Shown: positions 51,444 through 59,425 of the stretch, one piece after another
Layout of the letters: each line of letters opens with the position of its first letter
How positions within the stretch are numbered: position 1 is the first letter of the stretch
Assembly (NCBI RefSeq): GCF_042945595.1
Contig: NZ_CP168493.1
Span: forward strand, 3,534,001-3,598,000
Length of the DNA: 64,000 nucleotides
Direction: 5' to 3'
Source: Psychrobacillus sp042945595
GTDB taxonomy: Bacteria > Bacillota > Bacilli > Bacillales_A > Planococcaceae
Position numbers and translations under genes: made by a program
Notes under the pieces: generated by a model
What the model saw: only the letters and a program-made list of their open reading frames with translations
Told to the model about the DNA's origin: nothing
Database searches by the model: none

Positions 51444-52400
51444 ATGACCATCCCTATAATTATTGATTGTGATCCTGGTATTGATGACGTTATGGCACTA
51501 ACCCTTGCTTTTGCAAATCCGGAATTAGATATTAAGTTAATCACAACAGAACCAGGAAACCAAACGCAAGAAAAAACGATTTACAATGCACTTGCCTTTA
51601 CAAGTTATATGAAAAAAAATATTGAAGTTGCGAGAGGTTTAGATAAACCATTTTTCCGCAAACTTGAAATTGCAGATGAAGTACATGGTGAAAATGGACT
51701 TGGTGATGTCCAATTTCCTGAACCTACACTCCAGTTAAGTAATCGCACTGCAGTTGAAGCGATGAAAGAAACACTACTATTAAGTGATGAGCAAATAATT
51801 CTTATTGCAACTGGCCCACTTACAAACGTAGGCGCACTTCTATTAGCGCATCCAGAAGTAAAATCGAAAATTAAATACATTTCTTATATGGGCGGCGCCG
51901 CTGTTGGTGGAAATATGTCACCAACTGCAGAGTTTAATGTATACGTCGATCCACATGCAGCAGATATTGTCTTTCGTTCAGGAGTTCCCATTGTAATGAG
52001 TGGACTTGATGTCACTCATAAAGCTTACGTCACAATAGAAGAATTAGATGAAATTGCAGCAATAGGAACTGAATTTGCACTCAAGGTTGCTACAATGCTT
52101 CGTTTTTACATCCATACAGCAAAGCAAACAGCTTTCCATACACCTAATTTTGAAGGTCAGATTCGTTTACATGATTTATGCGCAGTATCTTACGTATTAA
52201 CTCCTGAGCTATTTGACGGGGATGACTGCTATGTGGCAGTGGAACTAGAAGGAAGACTTACAGCTGGAACAACGGTTGTAGATTATTCTCAACGAACTGG
52301 GCTTCCTCATAATGTGAAAGTATTGCATACGGTTGACAGAGAGAAGTTCCTCGAGCAATTTCTGAACGCCGTTAAAGTAATGAGCCAACAAATCGGATAA
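51444..52400 (+). CDS. rihB: Ribonucleoside hydrolase (inosine-uridine preferring family)
   Basis: A 318-residue enzyme that splits ribonucleosides into ribose and base. The family signature IDCDPGIDDVMAL near the start provides the calcium-binding aspartates, and GGAAVGGNMSPTAEFNVYVD near 150-169 the substrate loop. The frame starts within the rbsR stop (51429), but ATG 51444 follows GAGGTG. The substrate among purine and pyrimidine nucleosides is unresolved. It feeds ribose to the adjacent ribokinase. Confidence 0.88.
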   Translation: MTIPIIIDCDPGIDDVMALTLAFANPELDIKLITTEPGNQTQEKTIYNALAFTSYMKKNIEVARGLDKPFFRKLEIADEVHGENGLGDVQFPEPTLQLSNRTAVEAMKETLLLSDEQIILIATGPLTNVGALLLAHPEVKSKIKYISYMGGAAVGGNMSPTAEFNVYVDPHAADIVFRSGVPIVMSGLDVTHKAYVTIEELDEIAAIGTEFALKVATMLRFYIHTAKQTAFHTPNFEGQIRLHDLCAVSYVLTPELFDGDDCYVAVELEGRLTAGTTVVDYSQRTGLPHNVKVLHTVDREKFLEQFLNAVKVMSQQIG

Positions 52401-52453
52401 AAAGTATGTTAAACCTGTTGCGATAGCTCAAACGGAAAGGAGCGAAATGATTC

Positions 52454-53338
52454 ATGAATATAGCCGTCGTAGGGAGCATCAATATGGATCTTGTATATCG
52501 GGTTCCCCATATTGTGAAAGCAGGGGAAACATTACACAGCACCAAACATGAGATGTTTTTCGGAGGTAAAGGAGCCAATCAGGCAGTAACCGCTGGGCAA
52601 TTAGGGGCAGATGTCAACTTTATTGGGAATGTCGGAGTAGATGTTTTCGGTGAACAAGCCTTGCAAAACCTACAAGCTAGAGGAGTTAATACTTCCTCTA
52701 TAAAGAAGGTTGGATTAACTGGACAAGCGATAATTCAACTAGCGGATTCAGGGGAAAATTCGATAGTACTTTTTGCTGGAGCAAATTTCCTTGTGACAAC
52801 CGAACAGATCCAAGCAGAAAGAAGCAAAATAGAAGCTAGTAATGCCCTACTTTTACAATTGGAGATTCCGATGCCAACTGTAGAACTTGCAGCTAGTATT
52901 GCAGCACAAAAGGGTATACCAATTATATTAAATCCAGCTCCTGCACAAGAACTTAGCAATTCCTTATTAAGTAAAGTGAGCATATTAACGCCAAACGAAA
53001 CAGAATTAGAAGTATTAACTGGTCTAAAAACCGAAACCGATGCAGAGCTTTACCAAGCATGCTCCTTATTACTTCAAAAAGGAGTCGGAGCAGTAGTAGT
53101 TACTTTAGGTGAAAAAGGGTCATATTATTTGGATAGTCATGAACATGGCCGCATACAAGCAAACCAAGTTAATGTGAAAGATACAACTGGTGCTGGGGAT
53201 GCATTTAACGGTGCGTTAGCTGTAGGCTTATGTAAAGGACACTCCCTGAAAGAGAGTATCCTATATGCATGCGAAGTTGCTGCATTTGCTGTTACACAAA
53301 TAGGAGCACAACCTACCTTGCCTCTTCATTTTAAATAA
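52454..53338 (+). CDS. rbsK: Ribokinase
   Basis: A 294-residue PfkB-family kinase that makes ribose-5-phosphate. N-terminal signature GGKGANQAVTAGQLGA (38-53) and C-terminal anion hole DTTGAGDAFNGAL, carrying the catalytic Asp near residue 244, are intact. The mature length is typical. It closes the rbsR-hydrolase-kinase operon; no ribose transporter gene is included. Confidence 0.93.
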   Translation: MNIAVVGSINMDLVYRVPHIVKAGETLHSTKHEMFFGGKGANQAVTAGQLGADVNFIGNVGVDVFGEQALQNLQARGVNTSSIKKVGLTGQAIIQLADSGENSIVLFAGANFLVTTEQIQAERSKIEASNALLLQLEIPMPTVELAASIAAQKGIPIILNPAPAQELSNSLLSKVSILTPNETELEVLTGLKTETDAELYQACSLLLQKGVGAVVVTLGEKGSYYLDSHEHGRIQANQVNVKDTTGAGDAFNGALAVGLCKGHSLKESILYACEVAAFAVTQIGAQPTLPLHFK

Positions 53339-53346
53339 ATATAGAT

Positions 53347-53385
53347 GGAATCCTGTAGCAATCCTCTATATTGCTACGGGATTCC
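53347..53385 (+). terminator. Terminator of the rbs operon
   Basis: GGAATCCTGTAGCAAT (53347-53362) pairs with ATTGCTACGGGATTCC (53370-53385) with one G-T pair. The following tract is only moderately T-rich. Confidence 0.75.
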
Positions 53386-53430
53386 ACTTCTACTAAAGCG
53401 CTTATCGTTTTTTTAAACCCAAATAAAAAA

Positions 53431-53455
53431 GCCGACTACTGTATAAAGAGTCGGC
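53431..53455 (-). terminator. Terminator of tatA
   Basis: GCCGACT (53431-53437) and AGTCGGC (53449-53455) flank an 11-nt loop, with six A upstream on the plus strand giving a T-run on the minus strand. Confidence 0.8.
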
Positions 53456-53465
53456 CTTTCTGTAT

Positions 53466-53651
53466 TTATTTTTCTTTATCTTCTGTTTTAAATTCCTCTG
53501 TTACATCATCCACAATATCCTTTGTTGACTTTTTGAATTCTCTTAACGTTTCTCCAACAGCTTTGCCTAGTTGAGGTAGTTTGGCTGGTCCGAAGACTAT
53601 TAGAGCGATAACTAGAATAATAATTAAACCTGGTACTCCGATGTTTGGCAT
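53466..53651 (-). CDS. tatA: Twin-arginine translocase subunit TatA
   Basis: A 61-residue protein with the standard TatA layout: N-terminal membrane helix (LIIILVIALIVF, about 9-20), the hinge FGPAKLPQLGKAVGETLREF, and a charged amphipathic tail. It forms the pore for export of folded proteins with TatC. No tatC is adjacent, so a partner must be elsewhere. AGGGAGG lies near the ATG. Confidence 0.9.
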   Translation of the reverse strand: MPNIGVPGLIIILVIALIVFGPAKLPQLGKAVGETLREFKKSTKDIVDDVTEEFKTEDKEK

Positions 53652-53846
53652 GGTGTTTCCTCCCTATTACTGTTTTATTAGGATCAAATGGCGAACGCGC
53701 ATTAGTTGAGTGATAACATTTAATATAGTTCTTGTTTCATTTACACATTATACTCTTTCATTGCAGTTTGTAAACAAATGTGATAATTAACAGGAGAAAT
53801 TTACAAAGAAATATGTACAAGTGATAAAATACCCTAACTTTTAAGC

Positions 53847-54755
53847 TCATTTTCTATCTAATACTTCTTCAATTGAGTTGGCTACTCGAATGGTATTTAA
53901 ATGATGCTTTTTTAAATAGCAAAGCGAACCAGCACCACCAATATAAAAGTTAACCTCGTCATTTTCTGCGGCAAACTGGTCCAGTTTTGTTAATAAATTT
54001 GGGTTTGTTTCAAAAGGAAGTGTGGTAGAAGCAGATAATAAGACAATTTTTGGCTTAAGCTTTTTTACCAAAGCTTCAATAGAGCCAGGTGCAGGAGATG
54101 CCCCTATTAGTATCCCTTTCCAACCTCTCATCATGAATTGTAGCAATAAAATATGCATAGGTACTTCATGATATTCACTTGGGAGACAAGCTCCTATTAT
54201 TAATGGGGCATCTTCTCTGTATTGATAGTTTCGACGAATTTGCACCAAAAAGTCTCGCACTACTTGACTACAAACAGATTCTTGGTATTCGTCCCACTCT
54301 CCTTTTTCCCATCGTTTACCAACCTCTTTCAGAAAAGGTATCACTACTGCTGTCAAAAAATTATCTAGTCCAAAATGATGATATCCTTGCTGCAATATGA
54401 TATTTAATCCTATTTCATCGCAGTAGGAGCCTTTTTCAAGCAATCGGAATACATAATCATTAAACTCTCCATACGGTTCTGAAGAAATTGCTTTAAATTG
54501 TTCCTCAAATGTTTCTTTTTCATCTTTCGCGAGAACAACTGCTTGTTTAATCGAGTAACCTTGTTCTGATAAAGTTTTAACCCTTAAAAGGATATTTACA
54601 TCCTTTTCACTATAAGTTCTATAACCATTTGCTAACCGATCAGGTTGAGCAAGTTCATATCTTTCCTCCCATTTACGAATGACTTGTTTAGACAATCCTG
54701 TGACATCTGCCACCTGCTGTATATTATAGTGACCGCCTGGGCGTGACTGTATCAT
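53847..54755 (-). CDS. litR: MerR-family regulator with B12-binding domain (CarH/LitR type)
   Basis: A 302-residue photoreceptor-like regulator. MerR helix-turn-helix (residues 9-80; VADVTGLSKQVIRKWEERY) precedes the cobalamin-binding helical bundle and Rossmann fold (about 95-300). The lower-ligand motif ExHxxP is SEYHEVP (E194, H196). In the cap, CarH's W-x9-E-H reads W149...E159 then S160, so the His that packs on the adenosyl group is not conserved. Homologues repress photolyase and carotenoid genes in the dark. A divergent membrane-protein gene and a photolyase operon lie downstream of the shared operator region. Confidence 0.82.
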   Translation of the reverse strand: MIQSRPGGHYNIQQVADVTGLSKQVIRKWEERYELAQPDRLANGYRTYSEKDVNILLRVKTLSEQGYSIKQAVVLAKDEKETFEEQFKAISSEPYGEFNDYVFRLLEKGSYCDEIGLNIILQQGYHHFGLDNFLTAVVIPFLKEVGKRWEKGEWDEYQESVCSQVVRDFLVQIRRNYQYREDAPLIIGACLPSEYHEVPMHILLLQFMMRGWKGILIGASPAPGSIEALVKKLKPKIVLLSASTTLPFETNPNLLTKLDQFAAENDEVNFYIGGAGSLCYLKKHHLNTIRVANSIEEVLDRK

Positions 54756-54823
54756 TTTCTACTTCCTCTCAATCATTATTACTTATTGAGCAATAGGTAC
54801 TTTCATAAAAGGCTTCCCCTTAA

Positions 54824-54887
54824 GTACAACGTTCATTCACTGAACATTGTACAACAGTTTGACTATAAAGCATATCTTTGGTAAGAA
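54824..54887. promoter_or_regulatory. Palindromic operator and divergent promoter between litR and membrane-protein gene
   Basis: GTACAACGTTCA (54824-54835) and TGAACATTGTAC (54841-54852) form an inverted repeat with one mismatch. For the plus strand TTGACT (54859-54864) and TAAGAA (54882-54887) are 17 bp apart just after the dyad. For litR, TTGTAC inside the dyad could be the -35. This is the expected site for a CarH/LitR-type repressor. Confidence 0.6.
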
Positions 54888-54920
54888 TAAAATATCTCAA
54901 TCTGGAAGGTGTCGTACGCC

Positions 54921-55385
54921 ATGAAACTAAAAAAAGGATTACTAAATGCCTCTCTTGATGGTATCATTTCAGGTATTTTGTTAACTATTTTCTTTAAGTC
55001 TGTAGAATATTTAACAACATATAAAGTATACACCCTCCTCTTAAATGTGGACTATATTCCTTTTCTTAATCAATATAAACTTACGGAAATTGTAGAAGTT
55101 ATTTTACATCTCATCGTCTCAGTTGCTCTAAGTATGTGCCTTTACATCTTAGTACATTACATGAAAATGACTTCCCAAAGGAAAATTATTCTTATATATA
55201 TATTTGTTTGCTTCATCTTTGGGATACTAATATTTCCAACAACTGCTTTATCTACGCGTACTCCATCTATCACCAGTATTCCATCCCTGACATATTGGCT
55301 AGCAGGTCATTTATTATACGGATACACATTAGGATTTTCCATAACCAGAAGATTAATAGCCCTGTTTTCATCTAACCAAAAATGA
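54921..55385 (+). CDS. Hypothetical four-helix membrane protein, divergent to litR
   Basis: A 154-residue protein with four likely membrane helices (about 12-30, 44-70, 84-104, 122-142). The family is not recognised. A GTG at 54909 overlaps GGAAGGTG, so ATG 54921 is preferred. Its promoter abuts the litR palindrome, so it is a probable light- or B12-regulated gene. Confidence 0.65.
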   Translation: MKLKKGLLNASLDGIISGILLTIFFKSVEYLTTYKVYTLLLNVDYIPFLNQYKLTEIVEVILHLIVSVALSMCLYILVHYMKMTSQRKIILIYIFVCFIFGILIFPTTALSTRTPSITSIPSLTYWLAGHLLYGYTLGFSITRRLIALFSSNQK

Positions 55386-55511
55386 ATATTTTTTGTATCT
55401 TCTTTATTATTATAATTATACAAACGTTTGACAAAAAACTTAAAATTATTAATAATAAACTTAGAAGCATACATTTTCATCTAGACCATTTTTTAGATTG
55501 GAGAAGGGCAT

Positions 55512-55738
55512 ATGGTATTATCTTTCAAATGGCTAAATAACCGAAAAGAAGTGTCACAATCGGACTAGAAAGCTCCATCGAAACGCAAGCGCGATTCAAC
55601 AAAATCCTTCAGTCCATCGAATAAAATAATTCACATATTCATCAAGTAGAAACAGATGTGACGGAATTAGTGAAAGTTATAAAGCCATTGGAAGTGACAC
55701 GAAAAAAGTGGCGATTACTGCGGATAGGTTTTATCTAA
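55512..55738 (+). pseudogene. Remnant of a methyl-accepting chemotaxis protein
   Basis: ATG 55512 behind GAGAAGG opens a frame (MVLSFKWLNNRK) that looks like a chemoreceptor N-terminus but stops after 18 codons. A different frame then reads SSIETQARFNKILQSIE, stop, NNSHIHQVETDVTELV, and, after a shift, AIGSDTKKVAITAD, resembling parts of the cytoplasmic signalling helices. Several stops and shifts and a large internal loss mark it as decayed. It fills most of the 55386-55775 gap. The match is by eye only. Confidence 0.45.
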
Positions 55739-55775
55739 GGCGACTCAACTATAAATAACTTAAGGAAGTGACCAA

Positions 55776-56846
55776 ATGTTTTTAGCTTGGAACGAAATTA
55801 ATAAAAATAAATTACGTTTTACTTTAATCATAGGTGTTTTAATGCTCGTCTCCTATCTCGTGTTTTTCTTATCTGGGCTTGCAACTGGACTCGCTAGTCT
55901 AAATAGAGAATCAGTAGATAAATGGGATGCAACAGCAATTGTCTTAACAGAACAATCCGATAAGAGTTTACCGCAATCATCCATTACAACAGAAGAACTC
56001 AACCATATCGAAGGAAAAGAAACCGCTGTCCTTGGCCAATTAAATTCCATAGCAACAAATGGGGATTCAAAACAAAATATATCCCTCTTCGGTATTCATC
56101 ACGATGAATTTATCATGCCGAAAGTAACAGAAGGCGAAGTATTTTCAAGTGAAAATGAAGTTATTGCAAGTGATTCATTGAAAGATGAAGGTTTCAAAAT
56201 TGGAGATACACTTAAATTATCTTCTTCAGATGAAATCCTAAAAATCGTCGGTTTTACGGATAGCGCAAGGTTCAATGCAGCGCCTGTTCTTTATAGTGAA
56301 CTATCTACTTTCCAAAAAGTAAGATTTGGCGACGCTGCTGATGAAAGTAAAGACAAAATTAACGGGATTGTCGTACGTGGCGATGATATGTCCTCCATTT
56401 CTACTTCCAATAGTGACTTAGAAGTCATCGAAATTGAGATGTTCATTGAAAACTTACCTGGATATACAGAGCAAGCATTAACGTTGAACTTTATGATTTA
56501 CTTCTTATTTGCTATCTCTTCTGTCATCGTAGCTATTTTCCTATATGTATTAACAGTACAAAAAATAAGCATGTTCGGCGTCATGAAAGCACAAGGCATT
56601 TCGAGTGAATACTTATCAAGATCTGTCATTGCTCAAACATTCATTCTAGCAGTGATTGGTGTAGTTGTCGGATTTATATTAACCCTTATTTCAGGAGCGT
56701 TTTTACCAAGTGCAGTACCGGTTGCTTTTGATATTCCAACGATGATTATTTATGGCGTTGTTCTTATTGTTGTTGCTATTCTTGGAGCAGTATTCTCCGT
56801 ATTAACGATTGTCAAAATTGATCCGCTTAAAGCGATTGGAGGGTAA
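55776..56846 (+). CDS. FtsX-like ABC permease, HrtB/MacB type
   Basis: A 356-residue permease with one N-terminal helix (about 17-38), an extracellular domain (about 45-225), and three C-terminal helices (about 235-345), the type VII ABC topology. The C-terminal helix pair GVMKAQGISSEYLSRS and KIDPLKAIGG are conserved. HrtB exports haem, others export peptides; the substrate here is unknown. It is followed by its ATPase at 3 bp and by a photolyase. Confidence 0.82.
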   Translation: MFLAWNEINKNKLRFTLIIGVLMLVSYLVFFLSGLATGLASLNRESVDKWDATAIVLTEQSDKSLPQSSITTEELNHIEGKETAVLGQLNSIATNGDSKQNISLFGIHHDEFIMPKVTEGEVFSSENEVIASDSLKDEGFKIGDTLKLSSSDEILKIVGFTDSARFNAAPVLYSELSTFQKVRFGDAADESKDKINGIVVRGDDMSSISTSNSDLEVIEIEMFIENLPGYTEQALTLNFMIYFLFAISSVIVAIFLYVLTVQKISMFGVMKAQGISSEYLSRSVIAQTFILAVIGVVVGFILTLISGAFLPSAVPVAFDIPTMIIYGVVLIVVAILGAVFSVLTIVKIDPLKAIGG

Positions 56847-56849
56847 ATC

Positions 56850-57551
56850 ATGGCTATTTTAGTATTAAAAAAGGTGAAGAAATCATTCGGAACTGGCCAT
56901 AAACAAGTAGATGCACTGAAAGAAACAGACTTCATCGCCGAAAAAGGAGAACTTATTGCTGTCATTGGTCCCTCTGGATCTGGTAAAAGTACTTTTTTAA
57001 CTATTGCAGGAGGTTTACAAAACCCTTCTAGTGGAGAAATTATCATTAATAAACAAAACCTATCCGAATTAAATGAAAAGAAGCGCTCTAAGATTCGATT
57101 AAAAGAAATCGGTTTTATTTTGCAAGCTTCTAATTTGGTTCCATTTTTAACAGTGGAAAAACATATGAAGTTATTAGACAATGTCAAAAAAGATAATATG
57201 ACTAAAAAAGAATTAGAAAAGTTATATGAAGACTTAGGCATAAGCGATTTACGCAAAAAATATCCTGCTGATCTATCGGGTGGGGAGCGTCAACGCGTAG
57301 CCATTGCAAAAGCCTTGTATAGCAAGCCTTCCATTATCCTTGCAGATGAACCGACTGCCTCTTTAGACTCTGATCGTGCATATGAAGTGATGGAACTACT
57401 GAAAAAAGAAACGAAAAATAATAATACAACTACTATTGTTGTGACGCATGATATACGCTTAATTGATTATTGCGACAAAGTGTATAAAATGACCGATGGT
57501 GTCCTAAGATTAGAAGACAATGCGAAAACGAAAGAGATGGAGTCTTCTTAA
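56850..57551 (+). CDS. ABC ATPase, HrtA/LolD type
   Basis: A 233-residue ATPase with Walker A GPSGSGKST (about 40-48), signature LSGGERQRVAIAKAL, Walker B IILADEPTASLD and the H-loop VVTHD. The LolD/HrtA subfamily energises FtsX-like permeases by mechanotransmission. It forms one exporter with the preceding gene and ends 1 bp before the photolyase ATG. Confidence 0.85.
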   Translation: MAILVLKKVKKSFGTGHKQVDALKETDFIAEKGELIAVIGPSGSGKSTFLTIAGGLQNPSSGEIIINKQNLSELNEKKRSKIRLKEIGFILQASNLVPFLTVEKHMKLLDNVKKDNMTKKELEKLYEDLGISDLRKKYPADLSGGERQRVAIAKALYSKPSIILADEPTASLDSDRAYEVMELLKKETKNNNTTTIVVTHDIRLIDYCDKVYKMTDGVLRLEDNAKTKEMESS

Positions 57552-57552
57552 T

Positions 57553-58953
57553 ATGAAAAAAACTATCGTCTGGTTTAGAAAAGACCTCCGTTTACATGAC
57601 CATCCTGCATTATGGGAAGCAATACAACAAGGGATTGTCATCCCTGTCTTTATTTGGTCGAAGGAAGAAGAACTAGAATATCAAGCGAGTGATGCCTCCT
57701 TATGGTGGCTCCATCTCTCGCTACTTTCTTTTAGGCAACGACTTCCTCTTATAATTCGAGAAGGAAATACTTTAGAAATACTCCAAAACTTAATCCATGA
57801 GACCCAGGCAGATGCTCTTTTTTTTAATGAACGATATGAGCCCTCTATAGTGAGAAGGGATCAAGAGATTGTAACTCAGTTAAAACTCCAAAATATTGAT
57901 GTCCGTACCTTCAACGGACATCTACTTTATTCTCCAAAGGATATGCTCAATCAAAAACAAGAACCCTATAAAGTATTTACATCTTTTTGGAAAAAAAGTA
58001 TGCAAGTAACTGCCCATCGCCCAGCACCCACTCCCCATGCTTTCGAGATTTACAGGGAACCTTTAGAAAGTCTAGACGTAGAAGAACTCACTCTGGTTAC
58101 ATCTTTGCCTTGGAATAAAAAATTGAACTCATATTGGGAGCCAGGAGAACTAAGTGCTATAAAAACATGGGAGCAATTTCTAAGCGGAGATATATCTATT
58201 TACGACCAGATGAGAGATTTTCCTTTTAAAATAGCTACTTCTACTCTTTCTCCCTACCTAGCATGGGGAGATATTAGTGTTCGTTCTATTTTTTATGCAG
58301 TAATGAATAATGATAGTCCGGCTATTCACACTTTTACTAAACAACTAATATGGCGTGAATTTGCTTATCACCAACTCATACATTTCCCTTCTTTTGCAAC
58401 TAGACCTCTCCGTTTTAATTTTGAACGGTTTCCTTGGCAGAATGATGCAGAATCTTTCGAACGGTGGACAAAAGGACGTACAGGATATCCTCTTGTAGAT
58501 GCCGGGATGCGTGAACTTTGGGAAACAGGTTATATGCATAATCGTGTTCGTATGGTAACTGCTTCTTTTCTGGTAAAACATTTGCTAGTTGATTGGAGAA
58601 AAGGGTATGAGTGGTTTCAACACACACTCGTGGATTTTGATGTAGCTAATAACGCAATGGGATGGCAGTGGATCGCAGGCACCGGAATTGATTCGTCCCC
58701 CTACTTCCGTATATTCAATCCAATCACTCAAAGTGAAAAGTTTGACTCAAGTGGAGCGTATATTCGACAGTGGGTTCCAGAACTATCTAATCTTCCTGCT
58801 CCTTATATTCATCGACCATGGGAAGCACCAGACTTCATGCTAGAGGAATTGGGTATACGGATGGGAATAAATTATCCACTGCCTATAGTTGAACATTCTC
58901 TTGCTAGACTTCGCGCATTAGATGCATACAATACGATCAAAGGAACGAAATAA
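57553..58953 (+). CDS. phr: Deoxyribodipyrimidine photolyase (class I CPD)
   Basis: A 466-residue light-driven flavoenzyme that splits cyclobutane pyrimidine dimers. The N-terminal photolyase domain (VWFRKDLRLHDHPAL, residues 5-19) and FAD-binding domain (about 195-460) with RTGYPLVDAGMRELWETGY and NNAMGWQWIAGTGIDSSPYF are complete. The frame is open 11 codons upstream, but ATG 57553, right after the ATPase stop, matches family starts. It is the third gene of the ABC exporter operon. Confidence 0.92.
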   Translation: MKKTIVWFRKDLRLHDHPALWEAIQQGIVIPVFIWSKEEELEYQASDASLWWLHLSLLSFRQRLPLIIREGNTLEILQNLIHETQADALFFNERYEPSIVRRDQEIVTQLKLQNIDVRTFNGHLLYSPKDMLNQKQEPYKVFTSFWKKSMQVTAHRPAPTPHAFEIYREPLESLDVEELTLVTSLPWNKKLNSYWEPGELSAIKTWEQFLSGDISIYDQMRDFPFKIATSTLSPYLAWGDISVRSIFYAVMNNDSPAIHTFTKQLIWREFAYHQLIHFPSFATRPLRFNFERFPWQNDAESFERWTKGRTGYPLVDAGMRELWETGYMHNRVRMVTASFLVKHLLVDWRKGYEWFQHTLVDFDVANNAMGWQWIAGTGIDSSPYFRIFNPITQSEKFDSSGAYIRQWVPELSNLPAPYIHRPWEAPDFMLEELGIRMGINYPLPIVEHSLARLRALDAYNTIKGTK

Positions 58954-58956
58954 GTA

Positions 58957-59207
58957 AAATGCAAGCCTCCTTTAAGCGCATCTGGTCTTTACCTTTTCCA
59001 AAGTGCTTTGGACTAAAGATTAGCTACACTATTACCGGAAGAATTTGGCTCGTGAAGTGACTGCATCACTTCACGAGCCTTTTTCGGTAATCTTGTGGCG
59101 GGTGTTTGTCCGTCGCCCTCTTGGAAAAGGTAAAGACTTGACACATTTGTCTTGGATAATGAGGGATAAGATGCTTTCTTAATCTTTTAAAAGCGGACGA
59201 AAATACA
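58957..59207 (+). repeat. Structured intergenic repeat, copy 2
   Basis: This is related to 7527-7797 in order and spacing. The long-range stem is GTCTTTACCTTTTCCAA (58985-59001) with TTGGAAAAGGTAAAGAC (59121-59137), 17 perfect pairs whose sequence differs from copy 1. The central hairpin is 59047-59079 (14-bp stem, CTGCA loop) followed by TTTTT. Shared linear blocks include GCTACACTATTACCG and AATCTTGTGGCGG with TGTTTGTCCGTCGCC. It lies past the photolyase stop, within the 58954-59425 gap. Confidence 0.65.
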
Positions 59208-59234
59208 AAACTCTATAGAAGAAAACTTTCCAAT

Positions 59235-59284
59235 GTCCCTGTGTTAGACTCAATTGTCCACCAAATTGTGGCTGACACAGGGAC
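59235..59284. repeat. Long imperfect hairpin element
   Basis: GTCCCTGTGTTAG (59235-59247) pairs with CTGACACAGGGAC (59272-59284) (one G-T), and CAATT pairs with AATTG inside. It is a separate small hairpin element, and no second copy was seen in the window. Confidence 0.5.
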
Positions 59285-59334
59285 ACTGGTAATTCTTAGC
59301 TTTATACTTTATTCACAAAATAGTCGAATTATAC

Positions 59335-59348
59335 GATATATTGCATTC
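59335..59348 (+). promoter_or_regulatory. GATATATTGCAT motif upstream of the aminotransferase gene
   Basis: GATATATTGCATTC (59335-59348) is identical to the sense-strand sequence at the distal brnQ repeat (5219-5204 region), and in the same orientation relative to its gene. It lies about 80 bp before the start codon. Confidence 0.5.
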
Positions 59349-59425
59349 ATATTTTTCACAATATTGATGCAACTTGTGATAGAATAAATGATAAATTTAT
59401 TTTTACTTGCGAGGAGTGCTTTTAA

